A DNA stretch of 64,000 nt. It comes from an uncultured Collinsella sp. GTDB lineage: Bacteria > Actinomycetota > Coriobacteriia > Coriobacteriales > Coriobacteriaceae. Both the position numbers and the translations under genes were made by a program. The stretch is from positions 1 through 64,000 of the forward strand of contig CAKTVB010000003.1 of assembly GCA_934621295.1 (NCBI GenBank), written 5' to 3'. The notes under the pieces were generated by a model. That model made no database searches, was not told the DNA's origin, and worked only from the letters and a program-made list of their open reading frames with translations. Shown in pieces: positions 1-8,436 of this stretch (the first letter of the stretch is position 1; the number at the start of each line of letters is the position of its first letter).

Positions 1-65
1 TCGTACGAAACAAAACTCAGCGGCACATTGCGGCACTCAAAAGTGCAGGTCAGAACCCTATCGGC

Positions 66-1664
66 CTACTCCCACTCGATGGTCGCGGGCGGCTTACTCG
101 TGATGTCGTAGCACACGCGGTTGGCGCCGGGCACCTCGGCCACAATGCGGCCGGAGATCCTTGCCAGCACCTCGTAGGGCAGCTTGGCCCAGTCGGCGGT
201 CATGGCGTCGCTGGACTCCACGGCACGAAGGATAATCGGGCGCTGATAGGTGCGCTCGTCGCCCATGACGCCCACGGACTTGATGTCGGGCAGCACCGCG
301 AAATACTGCCAGCAGCTGTGCTCGGAGTTGCGGTCGCCAGTCTCCTCAAAAAGCTTCTGGTTATACGCATCGAGCTCCTCGCGTACGATGGCGTCGGCGT
401 TCTTCAAGATCTCGAGCTTCTCCTTGTCCACCGCACCGATGATGCGGATGGCCAAACCCGGGCCCGGGAACGGCTGGCGGTACACGATATGCGCCGGCAG
501 GCCCAGTGCCAGACCAAGTGCGCGGACCTCGTCCTTAAAGAAGTGGTCAAGCGGCTCGATGAGGTCAAAGCTCACGCCCTCGGGGAACGGGATCAGGTTG
601 TGATGGCTCTTGATGGTCGAGGCCTTGCCGCCGGTCTTGCGCGCACCGGACTCGATGATGTCGGGGTAGATGGTGCCCTGGGCCAGGTACTTCACGGGCT
701 TGCCGTCGGTCTCAAGCTGCTGAGCAACCGCGAAGAACTCCTTCCAGAACTGCGTGCCGATGATGCGGCGCTTCTCCTCGGGCTCAGTCACGCCGGCCAG
801 AAGCTCGGCATAGCGGTCCTCGGCATGAACGTGGACAAAGTCGACGTCGAACTGCTTGGTGAAGACCTCTTCCACCTGCTCGGGCTCTCCTTTGCGCAGC
901 AGGCCATGGTTGATAAACACGCAGGTCATCTGCTTGCCGATGGCACGAGCGCCAAGCGCTGCCACCACGGAGGAGTCAACACCGCCGGAAAGCGCCAGGA
1001 TTACGCGGTCCTCGCCCACCTTCTCGCGGAACTCGGCCGTCATGCTCTCGACTAGGTTATCCATGGACCAGTTTTCCTCAAGGCCGCAGATGCCAAAGAG
1101 GAAGTTCTTGAGAATCTGCTGACCGCACTCGGTGTGCTTGACCTCGGGATGGAACTGCGTGGTGTAGATCTTCTTCTCCGCGTTCTCCATTGCGGCCACG
1201 GGGCATACATCGGTCGAAGCGACCACGGTAAAGCCCTCGGGCACGTCCTTCACGGCGTCGAAGTGGCTCATCCACACGGTCTGGCTGGCAGGGGTGCCCT
1301 CAAACAGCGCACCGCCGGCAACATGCAACTCGGCCGGACCGTACTCGCCCACCTCGGGATGGAACACGGTGCCGCCCAGGGTCACAGCCGTGATCTGATG
1401 TCCATAGCAAAAGCCAAGGACCGGCACGCCCAGCTCAAATACGGCGGGGTCGACGCGCGGAGCGTCCTCGGCGTTCACGGAAGCGGGGCCGCCCGAAAGG
1501 ATGATGGCAGAAGGAGCCATCTCGCGCACCTCGTCTGCTGTGATATCGCACGGCACGATCTCGGAATACACATGCAGGTCGCGCACGCGGCGAGCGATGA
1601 GCTGGCCATACTGTGCGCCGAAGTCGAATACAAGGACCTTTTGGTTCGAGGTGTTTTTGGACAT
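66..1664 (-). CDS. guaA: GMP synthase (glutamine-hydrolysing)
   Basis: Converts XMP to GMP using ATP and glutamine, the last step of guanine nucleotide synthesis in the cytoplasm. The 532-residue protein has the full family layout: an N-terminal class I glutamine amidotransferase with nucleophile Cys86 (GFCYGHQ) and partners His172/Glu174 (FHPE), then an ATP pyrophosphatase with P-loop SGGVDSS at 226-232, then the C-terminal dimerisation domain ending in TIEWE. The ATG at 1664 is preceded by AGGAGTCC. It is divergent from the asparaginase gene across about 170 bases; a -10-like TATTAT (reverse strand, 1724-1729) is the only promoter hint there. The Phe-Cys-Tyr-Gly-His variant of the nucleophile elbow is slightly unusual. 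Identity is certain. Confidence 0.97.
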   Translation of the reverse strand: MSKNTSNQKVLVFDFGAQYGQLIARRVRDLHVYSEIVPCDITADEVREMAPSAIILSGGPASVNAEDAPRVDPAVFELGVPVLGFCYGHQITAVTLGGTVFHPEVGEYGPAELHVAGGALFEGTPASQTVWMSHFDAVKDVPEGFTVVASTDVCPVAAMENAEKKIYTTQFHPEVKHTECGQQILKNFLFGICGLEENWSMDNLVESMTAEFREKVGEDRVILALSGGVDSSVVAALGARAIGKQMTCVFINHGLLRKGEPEQVEEVFTKQFDVDFVHVHAEDRYAELLAGVTEPEEKRRIIGTQFWKEFFAVAQQLETDGKPVKYLAQGTIYPDIIESGARKTGGKASTIKSHHNLIPFPEGVSFDLIEPLDHFFKDEVRALGLALGLPAHIVYRQPFPGPGLAIRIIGAVDKEKLEILKNADAIVREELDAYNQKLFEETGDRNSEHSCWQYFAVLPDIKSVGVMGDERTYQRPIILRAVESSDAMTADWAKLPYEVLARISGRIVAEVPGANRVCYDITSKPPATIEWE

Positions 1665-1836
1665 AGGACTCCTCTTGTTCGGCAGGGGCGGCGGCTCCGC
1701 CCCGTGGCTCTCTCAAAGAACTAATAATACACGCAACGTGGGCATTCACCGAAAAGTAACTGGCTTGCGCACCTCTTTTGCACGAAGCCTCGAGCCTTAT
1801 GCCACAATGGCCCCTGAGCGCATGGAAAGGATCGTC

Positions 1837-2874
1837 ATGAAGCGCATTTTGTTGATTGCCACCGGAGGCACCATCGCCTCGTCAGAAGACGGAAACGGGC
1901 TCTCCCCCACCGTCACGGGAGAAGAACTCGCCCAGGCAGTGCCTGAGATCGCCCGGGTGGCGCAGGTCGAAGTCGCCCAGCTCATGAATATCGACAGCAC
2001 CAACATGCGCCCTAGCGATTGGCTGCGCATCGCTCGCGCCATCCGCGAATCCTACGACAGCTACGACGGCTTCGTGGTCCTTCACGGCACCGACACCATG
2101 GCATACACCGCGGCGGCGCTCTCCTACCTTATCCAAGAAAGCCCTAAGCCCATTGTGCTCACCGGCTCCCAAAAGCCTATGGAAAACCCCTTTACCGATG
2201 CCAAGCTCAATCTCTATCAGAGCTTGCTCTACGCCACCGACGATCGCTCCCGCGACGTCACCGTGGTCTTTGGCGGTGCCGTCATTGCCGGTACGCGCGC
2301 ACGCAAGCAGCGCACCATGAGCTTCAACGCTTTCAAGAGCGTTAATTACCCCTCCCTCGCCTATGTGCGAAACGACCGTATCATCCGCAGCGGAGAGCAT
2401 ATGCTCGGTATTCGCCATGATACCGAGCGTCCGCTGCACGCCGAGCCCCGATTCTTTGATGCACTTGACGAGGCAGTCTTCACCCTCAAGCTCACTCCGG
2501 GTGTAAACCCACGCATCTTTGAGGCGCTCAAAGCAAGCTACGACGCCGTTATTATCGAGACCTTTGGCATCGGCGGCATCCCTGAGTACGAAAACGAGGA
2601 TGGCCTCTCCTTTAAGCAGGCAATTTTTGACTGGGTTGACTCTGGACGCACCGCCGTTATCACCACGCAGGTACCGGAAGAGGGACTCGATTTGGGCGTC
2701 TACGAAGTTGGCCGCGCCTACGCCGAGCACCCCGGCATCCTCAAGGGCGACGACATGACCACCGAGGCACTCGTGGCAAAAACCATGTGGGCACGAGGTG
2801 TCTCGAGCGATTCCCAGACCGTCAAGGAGCTGTTTATGCAGCCCATCAACTTTGATCGCATGGATTGGGAATAG
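1837..2874 (+). CDS. ansA: L-asparaginase, type I (AnsA family)
   Basis: Hydrolyses asparagine to aspartate and ammonia. The ATG at 1837 follows GGAAAGG at good spacing; longer open frame upstream is not needed. The 345-residue product has both active-site signatures: IATGGTIAS with catalytic Thr12, and HGTDTMAYTAAALS with Thr85/Asp86, followed by LTGSQKP. No signal peptide is present, so it should be the cytoplasmic form, in keeping with the type I family, usually about 330-350 residues. It stands alone, divergent from guaA, and is followed by a small regulator gene on the same strand. Family assignment is certain; the substrate could in principle include glutamine. Confidence 0.93.
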   Translation: MKRILLIATGGTIASSEDGNGLSPTVTGEELAQAVPEIARVAQVEVAQLMNIDSTNMRPSDWLRIARAIRESYDSYDGFVVLHGTDTMAYTAAALSYLIQESPKPIVLTGSQKPMENPFTDAKLNLYQSLLYATDDRSRDVTVVFGGAVIAGTRARKQRTMSFNAFKSVNYPSLAYVRNDRIIRSGEHMLGIRHDTERPLHAEPRFFDALDEAVFTLKLTPGVNPRIFEALKASYDAVIIETFGIGGIPEYENEDGLSFKQAIFDWVDSGRTAVITTQVPEEGLDLGVYEVGRAYAEHPGILKGDDMTTEALVAKTMWARGVSSDSQTVKELFMQPINFDRMDWE

Positions 2875-2952
2875 CCTGATTATTCAGGAGTTTAATAGCC
2901 CCAATTTCAATGCCTTCGTGGCAGCCACGCCACACAGCAATGTATAGTTTAC

Positions 2953-3216
2953 TTGACAGATATTTCCATGCCCGCAACGACACTCGCAGGCATGGATATC
3001 TTTTTGCGCAAAACCCTGGGTCAAAACATCAAAGCGAGACGCGAGGAACTAGGCCTGTCGAAGGTCGACCTGTGCATTGCCGCGAATATCCAGCGACCAA
3101 TTCTCGACCGCATTGAACAGGGGCTCGGTAACATCAGGCTCGACACGCTGCAGAGCCTGGCAGACGTTCTCCAAACGACCCCTTCCGATTTGATTAAAGA
3201 CCAAAACGAGCAGTAA
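2953..3216 (+). CDS. Small XRE-family helix-turn-helix regulator
   Basis: A DNA-binding protein of at most 87 residues made almost entirely of a Cro/C1-type HTH: LGQNIKARREELGLSKVDLC, then IQRPILDRIEQG and LDTLQSLADVLQTTPSDL. There is no effector domain. The start is uncertain: TTG at 2953, ATG at 2968 or ATG at 2992 all stay in frame, and none has a convincing ribosome binding site. A TATAGT hexamer at 2943-2948 lies so close that the transcript could be leaderless. The HTH begins just after residue 14, so the ATG at 2992 would still encode the full domain. It ends at a strong bidirectional terminator. Its target is unknown. Confidence 0.8.
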   Translation: MTDISMPATTLAGMDIFLRKTLGQNIKARREELGLSKVDLCIAANIQRPILDRIEQGLGNIRLDTLQSLADVLQTTPSDLIKDQNEQ

Positions 3217-3250
3217 AAAAAGCCAGCCCCACAGGAGCTGGCTTTTTAGC
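3213..3250. terminator. Bidirectional rho-independent terminator
   Basis: AAGCCAGC and GCTGGCTT pair around a short loop, with A-run on the left and T-run on the right, so the hairpin can end both the XRE gene (plus) and the DUF1648 gene (minus). Confidence 0.85.
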
Positions 3251-3279
3251 ATGTTAGGTACTGGCGATCGATGCCATCC

Positions 3280-3663
3280 CTAAAAGACAAACGGACCGGC
3301 AATTCCCGCCGAGACGCACATCAGATACACGTTGGCGATGTTCAAAAGAACCGCAAGCACCAGGCCGGAGCGCACGTTACGCGTAAAGATCATGCGCGCC
3401 ATAGCGTCCGATTCCGTATGCGCACGCGCCTGCTTTCTGCCATAGGCAATCGACGCCAGGCTGAACACGAGCGCGAAAATGGGGGTGATTAAAAGCTCCC
3501 AGCGGCTTCCCCAGCGCGTCACGGCACCCGCTGCGTCATAGCGCATGGGAACCTGATCGGCAAACTGCGGCAACACCACCGCGGCAACAATCAGCGGAAT
3601 GAGGCCCAAAATCACCAGCACAATGCTCATGACTTTGGCTTTTTGTCCATACTCGTCAAGCAT
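3280..3663 (-). CDS. DUF1648 domain membrane protein
   Basis: A 127-residue integral membrane protein. Hydrophobic helices lie at about 13-35, 55-72 and 98-120. Between the first two is the DUF1648 signature PMRYDAAGAVTRWGSRWE, found in SdpI-like immunity/sensor proteins. It lacks the following SdpI domain, so it is a stand-alone DUF1648 protein of unknown function. The ATG at 3663 follows AAAGGAGC. It is convergent with the XRE gene and shares its terminator, so the two are not an operon. Function cannot be stated. Confidence 0.8.
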   Translation of the reverse strand: MLDEYGQKAKVMSIVLVILGLIPLIVAAVVLPQFADQVPMRYDAAGAVTRWGSRWELLITPIFALVFSLASIAYGRKQARAHTESDAMARMIFTRNVRSGLVLAVLLNIANVYLMCVSAGIAGPFVF

Positions 3664-3712
3664 ACCGTCTGCTCCTTTTGTCGTTGGTTAGGTAAGGGGC
3701 GAGGAAGCGTCG

Positions 3713-4789
3713 CTACACGTTAAAGCGGAAGTGCACCACGTCGCCGTCGGCCATAATGTACTCTTTGCCCTCGATGCGCAGCTTGCCAGCGGCCTTCGCT
3801 CCCTGCTCGCCGCCAAGCTCGATGTAATCGTCATACGAGATAACCTCGGCCTTAATGAAGCCGCGCTCGAAATCGGTGTGAATCACGCCAGCGGCCTGCG
3901 GAGCTGTCGCGCCCTTGCGCACCGTCCAGGCCTTGACCTCCATCTCGCCGGCAGTAAAGAAGCTCTGAAGACCCAGCAAATCATAGGCAGCCTGCGCAAG
4001 CACGTCCAGGCCCGGCTGGTCAAGGCCCAGGCTCTCCAGGTACTCGGCAGCCTCCTCTGCGTCGAGCTCGGAAAGCTCCGCCTCGACCTTAGCGCAGATG
4101 GGAATGGGCTTCACGCCGTCGATGGGATCAAAATCATCGCCGAGCATATCTTCGTCGACATTTGCAACGTAGAGAATCGGCTTCATCGTAAGCAGGAACA
4201 GACCCTTGGCAGCAAGGCGCTCCTCGTCAGTCATCTCCATGGTGGCGGCACGGTTACCGTCGTTGAGCCAATCGACCAGGCGCTTGGCAACCTCAAACTT
4301 AGGAGCCAGCTCTTTATCGCGCTTGGACTCCTTCTCCAGCTTGGGCAGCTGCTTCTCGAGCGTGGAAAGGTCTGCCAGAATCAGCTCGGTCATGATGGTA
4401 TCGGCGTCGGCCACAGGGTCCACGAACTCGCCGGTACGTCCAACCTCGCGCATGACGTTGGGATCTTTGAAGTAACGCACGACCTCGCAGATAGCGTCGG
4501 TCTCGCGGATGTTGGCCAAGAACTGGTTGCCCAGGCCCTCGCCCTCGTTTGCACCCTTGACCAGGCCGGCGATGTCAACAAACTCAACCGCAGCAGGCAC
4601 AATGCGACCCGGATGCACGATGTCGGCAAGCTTTTGCAGACGCGCATCGGGCACATCGACGATACCCACGTTGGGGTCAATCGTGGCAAAGGGATAGTTG
4701 GCAGCAAGACCGCCCTTTTTGGTCAGCGCGGTGAAGAGCGTGGACTTGCCCACGTTGGGCAGGCCGACGATGCCGATAGACAGGGACAT
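3713..4789 (-). CDS. ychF: Redox-regulated ATPase YchF (Obg family)
   Basis: An Obg-related P-loop NTPase that prefers ATP and is linked to ribosomes and oxidative stress in the family. The start was set at ATG 4789 (MSLSIGIVGLPNVGKST) because AAAAGGAAA precedes it; the open frame upstream has no family match. The 358-residue protein carries the G1 motif GLPNVGKST at 8-16, switch motif TIDPN, DIAGLVKGANEGEGLGNQFL, NVDE in place of NKxD (the feature that gives ATP preference), and the C-terminal TGS-like domain ending DGDVVHFRFNV. Full length for the family. It lies about 100 bases after the Fe-S protein on the same strand. Confidence 0.95.
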   Translation of the reverse strand: MSLSIGIVGLPNVGKSTLFTALTKKGGLAANYPFATIDPNVGIVDVPDARLQKLADIVHPGRIVPAAVEFVDIAGLVKGANEGEGLGNQFLANIRETDAICEVVRYFKDPNVMREVGRTGEFVDPVADADTIMTELILADLSTLEKQLPKLEKESKRDKELAPKFEVAKRLVDWLNDGNRAATMEMTDEERLAAKGLFLLTMKPILYVANVDEDMLGDDFDPIDGVKPIPICAKVEAELSELDAEEAAEYLESLGLDQPGLDVLAQAAYDLLGLQSFFTAGEMEVKAWTVRKGATAPQAAGVIHTDFERGFIKAEVISYDDYIELGGEQGAKAAGKLRIEGKEYIMADGDVVHFRFNV

Positions 4790-4893
4790 GGCTTTCCTTT
4801 TCTCATGCCGTCGCTGCGGCGACGGATTCTCGTTAACGCATCTACGATAGCAGTCTTTGGCGCGGCGCGCCCGCAAGCGGGCACTTCGCACGT

Positions 4894-6156
4894 TTAATCT
4901 GCGAGTTTCTCAACCTGATCCAGGACCTTGGTGAGCTTCTTCTTGGCGTCGGCCTTCATCTTGGCCGCCTCCTCACGAGCCTTTGCGGCCTCGGCAGCCT
5001 TTTTCTCGGCCTCCGGGTCGGGCACCACAAGTTCGGACCCCGGGCACGTCACCATCTTGAGCGCATGGTTCTCGCACGCCTCAACGCACAGGCCGCACCC
5101 CACGCAATACTCCGGCTCGATGGTGAACTTGCCCGAACCCACCAAGTCGGTAGCGTTCGTGGGACACAGATCGACGCAGGCTCCGCACATAGTGCACTTA
5201 TCGAAATCGCACTGAGGGATGGATGCTTCGATATTATCGGCAAGCTCGGGGTGGTCCTGCAGGGCCGAAAGCAGCAGCTGACGATTCTGAGTCAAGACGC
5301 GACGACGCTTGAAGTCGGTGGAACCGCAGGCATTGTTGAGGGTACGCTCGAGCTCCGTAATGCGATCGCTATGAACCTTGAGCTTCTGCGTCACCGAAGC
5401 CACGGCAGCGGCGGCAGGATTGAGCTTGGAGACGGTAAGGCCCGTCGTGCGCATCATGTTGTCCATGAATTCCTTGCGCTCGTACTCGCGGCGCTTCACG
5501 CATTTGAGGTCGCGCGCCTCTACCTCAAGGCCCAAGCCCGTGCCCGCCCATTCCTCGGCAGTGGCGATGGCATCGCCCAGCATCTCTTCGCCGGTCGTGG
5601 TCTTGCAGTGGTCGCAGATGCCAAGCGGCAAGTACACGCTCACGTTGGAGTAATCGGCCAGAACAGCAAACCAAACCTCGGGCGTCACGTCGCCAATGCA
5701 GGCAAGCACAATCTCGTTCTCGCGCGGACGGCGGCGCAGCGCACGCGTGCACGTGACATACGCCGTGGTATGCGATGTCGCAGCGCCGGCAATCTTGTCG
5801 TAAAGCTGCTTGGGCTTGATCTTGGGAGAGTTCATCGCCTCGGTGGGACATGCCGCCGCACACAGGCCGCACTTGCGGCAGATATCGAGAATGTCGATAC
5901 CGCCGTCGTCAATATCAACAGCATTGACCGGGCAGGCAACCTTGCAGGCGTTGCAGCTGCTCCCCTCATGAATGCAGGCAAGACAACGATTGGAATTGCC
6001 GCGCGGCTTTTCCTTATAGTCCGCAGGATTCCAATGATTCTCATCCGACTCGACGCCCATCAGCGAATCGGAGATTCCGCCCAGCGGATTCTTCAAGGCA
6101 CCAAGCCCCTTGCTGATGTCGATGATGTCGTCAAACAGGTCGTGTTGTTGAGCCAT
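4894..6156 (-). CDS. Multi-cluster 4Fe-4S ferredoxin-type protein
   Basis: A soluble electron-transfer protein of 420 residues with ferredoxin modules at both ends. N-terminal cysteines are 58, 61, 68, 71, 75 and 93, 96, 99, 103; C-terminal cysteines are 321, 324, 327, 331 and 351, 354, 357, 361, enough for four 4Fe-4S clusters. The middle (about 110-310) is not a known catalytic domain to me but holds further cysteines in ICDHCKTTTG (181-184). The tail from 375 is a charged, Ala/Lys/Glu-rich helix, likely coiled coil. The ATG at 6156 follows GGGGAGGG; the earlier ATG at 6195 lacks this. Probably part of an anaerobic redox chain; partner enzymes are not adjacent. Confidence 0.82.
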   Translation of the reverse strand: MAQQHDLFDDIIDISKGLGALKNPLGGISDSLMGVESDENHWNPADYKEKPRGNSNRCLACIHEGSSCNACKVACPVNAVDIDDGGIDILDICRKCGLCAAACPTEAMNSPKIKPKQLYDKIAGAATSHTTAYVTCTRALRRRPRENEIVLACIGDVTPEVWFAVLADYSNVSVYLPLGICDHCKTTTGEEMLGDAIATAEEWAGTGLGLEVEARDLKCVKRREYERKEFMDNMMRTTGLTVSKLNPAAAAVASVTQKLKVHSDRITELERTLNNACGSTDFKRRRVLTQNRQLLLSALQDHPELADNIEASIPQCDFDKCTMCGACVDLCPTNATDLVGSGKFTIEPEYCVGCGLCVEACENHALKMVTCPGSELVVPDPEAEKKAAEAAKAREEAAKMKADAKKKLTKVLDQVEKLAD

Positions 6157-6201
6157 ACCGTGGCTGCCCTCCCCTTTGGCAGTGCAAACAAGCAAGCTCC
6201 T

Positions 6202-6230
6202 ATTTTACGCTACCCGCTGCGCCGCGTCAG
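6202..6230 (-). promoter_or_regulatory. Predicted promoter of the Fe-S protein gene
   Basis: On the reverse strand CTGACG (6230-6225) and TAAAAT (6207-6202) are separated by 17 bases, about 45 bases upstream of the ATG at 6156. One mismatch from consensus at each hexamer. Confidence 0.5.
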
Positions 6231-6323
6231 GCACAGTGTCGCAGACGCATGCGCAATGCGAAGTTAAGTGAAGATACTATCGGGGTACCACTCCATGCCC
6301 CCCTCATCACACAAGTCTGATTC

Positions 6324-7103
6324 CTACAGCAATCCAAAATGCTCGCATGCGCGCAGGATTCCATCATCATCGACATTCGAAGTCACATAAGACGCCGCTG
6401 CCTTTACCGCAACAGAAGCCTCGCCCATGGCGACACTTTGTCCCACACAGCCAAACATCGCAATGTCATTTCCACCGTCACCAAATGCAATGCACTCATC
6501 CGGCTTAATTCCGTAACGTGCAAGCGCTGCCTTAATACCTGCTGGCTTTCCGCCGCCCTTAGGGATGATGTCGCAAAAACCGTCGCACCAGCGCGTAAAC
6601 TCGACATTGCTGCATTCATGCATGAAGATGCTCTCTTCGCCCTCGTCGATATAGGCGCAAATCTGATACGTTGGCTCAGACAAGGCGTCAGAAATCCCCA
6701 GCTCAGCATCGGTTTTCCCCACGCGCTCCTCTGTTGAACGAATGCGATCGCTATACCGGCTCATCAAAAATCGCGTTTGCTGCATCAGGATAACGTCATA
6801 TAACCCCGCCTCCGCCTGACTGATAACAGCACTAACATCCTTTTCCTCAAGCGGACAATCACGAAATGTTTCTTTGCAATCGCAGCAGAGCTGACCATTA
6901 AAGGCTAGCACGGCATCAACGGCGATTCGGCCGCCTGGCTGCAGGTCGGGATGCACGTCCAGCAGAGAGCGTCCCGTTGCAAGAATGATCTTTACCCCGC
7001 TTTCGCGCATATGCGCAAGAGCCTTGACCGTAGAGTCTGGCACCCTATGCGTCTCGAAACTCACCAACGTACCATCGATATCAAAAAACGCAGCCCTGAA
7101 CAT
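6324..7103 (-). CDS. Cof-type HAD-IIB family phosphatase
   Basis: A 259-residue haloacid-dehalogenase hydrolase acting on phosphorylated small molecules. Motif I is DIDGT with nucleophile Asp8 and acid Asp10, motif II is LATGR, and motif IV is FGDGGNDIAMF near residue 210; the long insert between motifs II and III is the IIB cap. The ATG follows GGGGAGGATGAG. It is divergent from a GntR regulator, and a perfect palindrome lies between them, so the two are probably co-regulated. The substrate is not evident, though the regulator suggests a sugar phosphate. Confidence 0.88.
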   Translation of the reverse strand: MFRAAFFDIDGTLVSFETHRVPDSTVKALAHMRESGVKIILATGRSLLDVHPDLQPGGRIAVDAVLAFNGQLCCDCKETFRDCPLEEKDVSAVISQAEAGLYDVILMQQTRFLMSRYSDRIRSTEERVGKTDAELGISDALSEPTYQICAYIDEGEESIFMHECSNVEFTRWCDGFCDIIPKGGGKPAGIKAALARYGIKPDECIAFGDGGNDIAMFGCVGQSVAMGEASVAVKAAASYVTSNVDDDGILRACEHFGLL

Positions 7104-7171
7104 CTCATCCTCCCCTTACTGCCGCCCTTCGCTGTCAACGCAACGAACATATTGAATGCGAGCTTGCTGTT

Positions 7172-7197
7172 CAATAATTCATTCGAATGAATTATTG
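7172..7197. promoter_or_regulatory. Perfect 26-bp palindrome, likely GntR operator O1
   Basis: CAATAATTCATTC is followed immediately by its exact reverse complement, centred between 7184 and 7185. It sits between the divergent HAD and GntR genes and just upstream of a -10-like TATATT at 7203-7208, so a bound dimer would block the promoter of the regulator. Confidence 0.8.
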
Positions 7198-7212
7198 TCT
7201 ACTATATTAGAA

Positions 7213-7228
7213 GGTTATTCGAATGAAT
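7213..7228. promoter_or_regulatory. Second half-conserved operator O2
   Basis: Repeats the core TTCGAATGAAT of O1 with a weaker left half (GGTTATTC). Its centre is 36 bases from that of O1, and it lies between the -10-like hexamer and the regulator start codon at 7241. Confidence 0.65.
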
Positions 7229-7240
7229 CAAGGGTGAATC

Positions 7241-7963
7241 ATGGTCAGAAGTATCTATCGCGATATTTACCGAGAGTTATGCGAAGGAATCGAATCCGGC
7301 ACGTACGCATTTCAAACGCAGATTCCAACCGAAGATGCTCTCTGCGCGCGCTTTAGCTGCTCTCACTCCACCGTACGCCGAGCCCTGCAGGAACTCGCCC
7401 GCGCTGGCTATGTTCAGGCGCGCCAAGGTTCGGGTGTCACCGTCATTTGGCAGCCGACGCCTCAAGATGCAAACGGATATGCAACAGGGGGTATCGAGAT
7501 CTTCCCCGAAGTCTGTGCCGAACGCGGCCTCGCACCAGCAACAGAGCTGCTCAATTTTGAGGCCCTTATCGCCGATGAACAGCTAGCCTCCACCACAGGT
7601 CTGCCCAAGGGTGCAGAAGTTGTACACATGCGCCGCCTGCGCTTGGCGGATGGTAAGCCAGTAGCATTGGAAGAAACGCACACCCTTGCCAGCGAGGTGC
7701 CCGATATCACACCGCAAATCGCTCTAACCGGTACATACGCTTATATCGAACAAACGCTGGGAATCAAAATAGCTACAAGCAAGCGGCGGATCTCCATGGC
7801 ACTCGCCAACAACGATGTCGCAAACCTGCTACACGTATCCAAAAATTCATATGTCGCATGCATTGAATCGAACACGTTCGATGCCTCGGGCAAGATGTTC
7901 GAGCACATTAAGACGTATCAGCATCCCGATTTTTTCTCCGTCAGCATTATTGCCACCCGTTAG
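7241..7963 (+). CDS. GntR-family transcriptional regulator (HutC/UTRA type)
   Basis: A ligand-responsive repressor of 240 residues. Residues 1-70 form the winged helix: YRELCEGIESGTYAF, QIPTEDALCARFSCSHSTVRRALQELARAGYVQARQGSGV. Residues about 85-235 are a UTRA ligand-binding domain (LPKGAEVVHMRRLRLADGKPVALEE). The start ATG at 7241 follows AAGGGTG. Divergent HAD phosphatase and the palindromes at 7172-7228 indicate autoregulation plus control of the phosphatase. UTRA domains usually bind sugar phosphates, amino sugars or histidine-pathway compounds; which one applies here is not visible. Confidence 0.9.
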   Translation: MVRSIYRDIYRELCEGIESGTYAFQTQIPTEDALCARFSCSHSTVRRALQELARAGYVQARQGSGVTVIWQPTPQDANGYATGGIEIFPEVCAERGLAPATELLNFEALIADEQLASTTGLPKGAEVVHMRRLRLADGKPVALEETHTLASEVPDITPQIALTGTYAYIEQTLGIKIATSKRRISMALANNDVANLLHVSKNSYVACIESNTFDASGKMFEHIKTYQHPDFFSVSIIATR

Positions 7964-8068
7964 TGCTCGTAGATATTGAAGAAGCAAGACTGATACCCAT
8001 AGTCCCGCGAAGTTCGGCAAAGCCGAACCAGCGCCCGGGACGGATCCCCGCATCGCCCAGAACTTCCC

Positions 8069-8412
8069 GCGAGCCCGATTTTAAGGGCGTGGACGGAGGA
8101 AGGCCCCGGGTTATTCTCCTGAGCGATTCCGCAGCCGCGAAGCCCTTCCCAAACTGCGCCGAAGGCGCACCATCTTTCCCTCTCGTCCGCCCGATTTCAA
8201 GGGAATGAACGCAGGAAGGCCCCGGAAGGATTTCCTAAGCCAACATTCCGCAGCGCGAAGCGCCTTTCAACGCGCCGAAGGCGCGCCATCCTTCCTCCCC
8301 GCGAGCCCGATTTCAAGGGCGCGGACGCAGGAAGGCCCCGGGTTATTCTCCTGAGCGATTCCGCAGCCGCGAAGCGGCGAGGACCAGCGAAGGAGAAAAC
8401 CCGGGGCCTTCC
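8069..8412. repeat. Tandem array of three ~115-bp hairpin-rich units
   Basis: The 470-base gap between the GntR gene and groEL holds no gene. Three units start at about 8069, 8182 and 8301, each opening with a CCCGATTT(T/C)AAGGG core, then GGAAGGCCCCGG, then ATTCCGCAGC and a CGCGAAGCG-type mini-hairpin. Units 1 and 3 are nearly identical for about 70 bases; unit 2 is diverged. A related hairpin (TTCGGCAAAGCCGAA, 8012-8026) precedes the array. The period and the retained hairpins suggest duplication of a structured 3' element of groEL. Confidence 0.75.
8330..8412 (-). terminator. Long nested hairpin after groEL
   Basis: The arm at 8330-8352 (starting GGAAGGCCCC) pairs with 8391-8412 (ending GGGGCCTTCC) with one bulged base, enclosing an inner GCCGC-GAA-GCGGC hairpin. 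It lies 25 bases after the groEL stop. There is no U-run, so it may block 3' exonucleases rather than terminate. Confidence 0.6.
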
Positions 8413-8436
8413 GATGGGAAGTCAAGCCCTTACGGC

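Noticed and set aside
7963..8208. An 81-residue plus-strand frame after the GntR gene
   Set aside because: It overlaps the hairpin repeat array, has no ribosome binding site and its sequence is repeated DNA read as codons.
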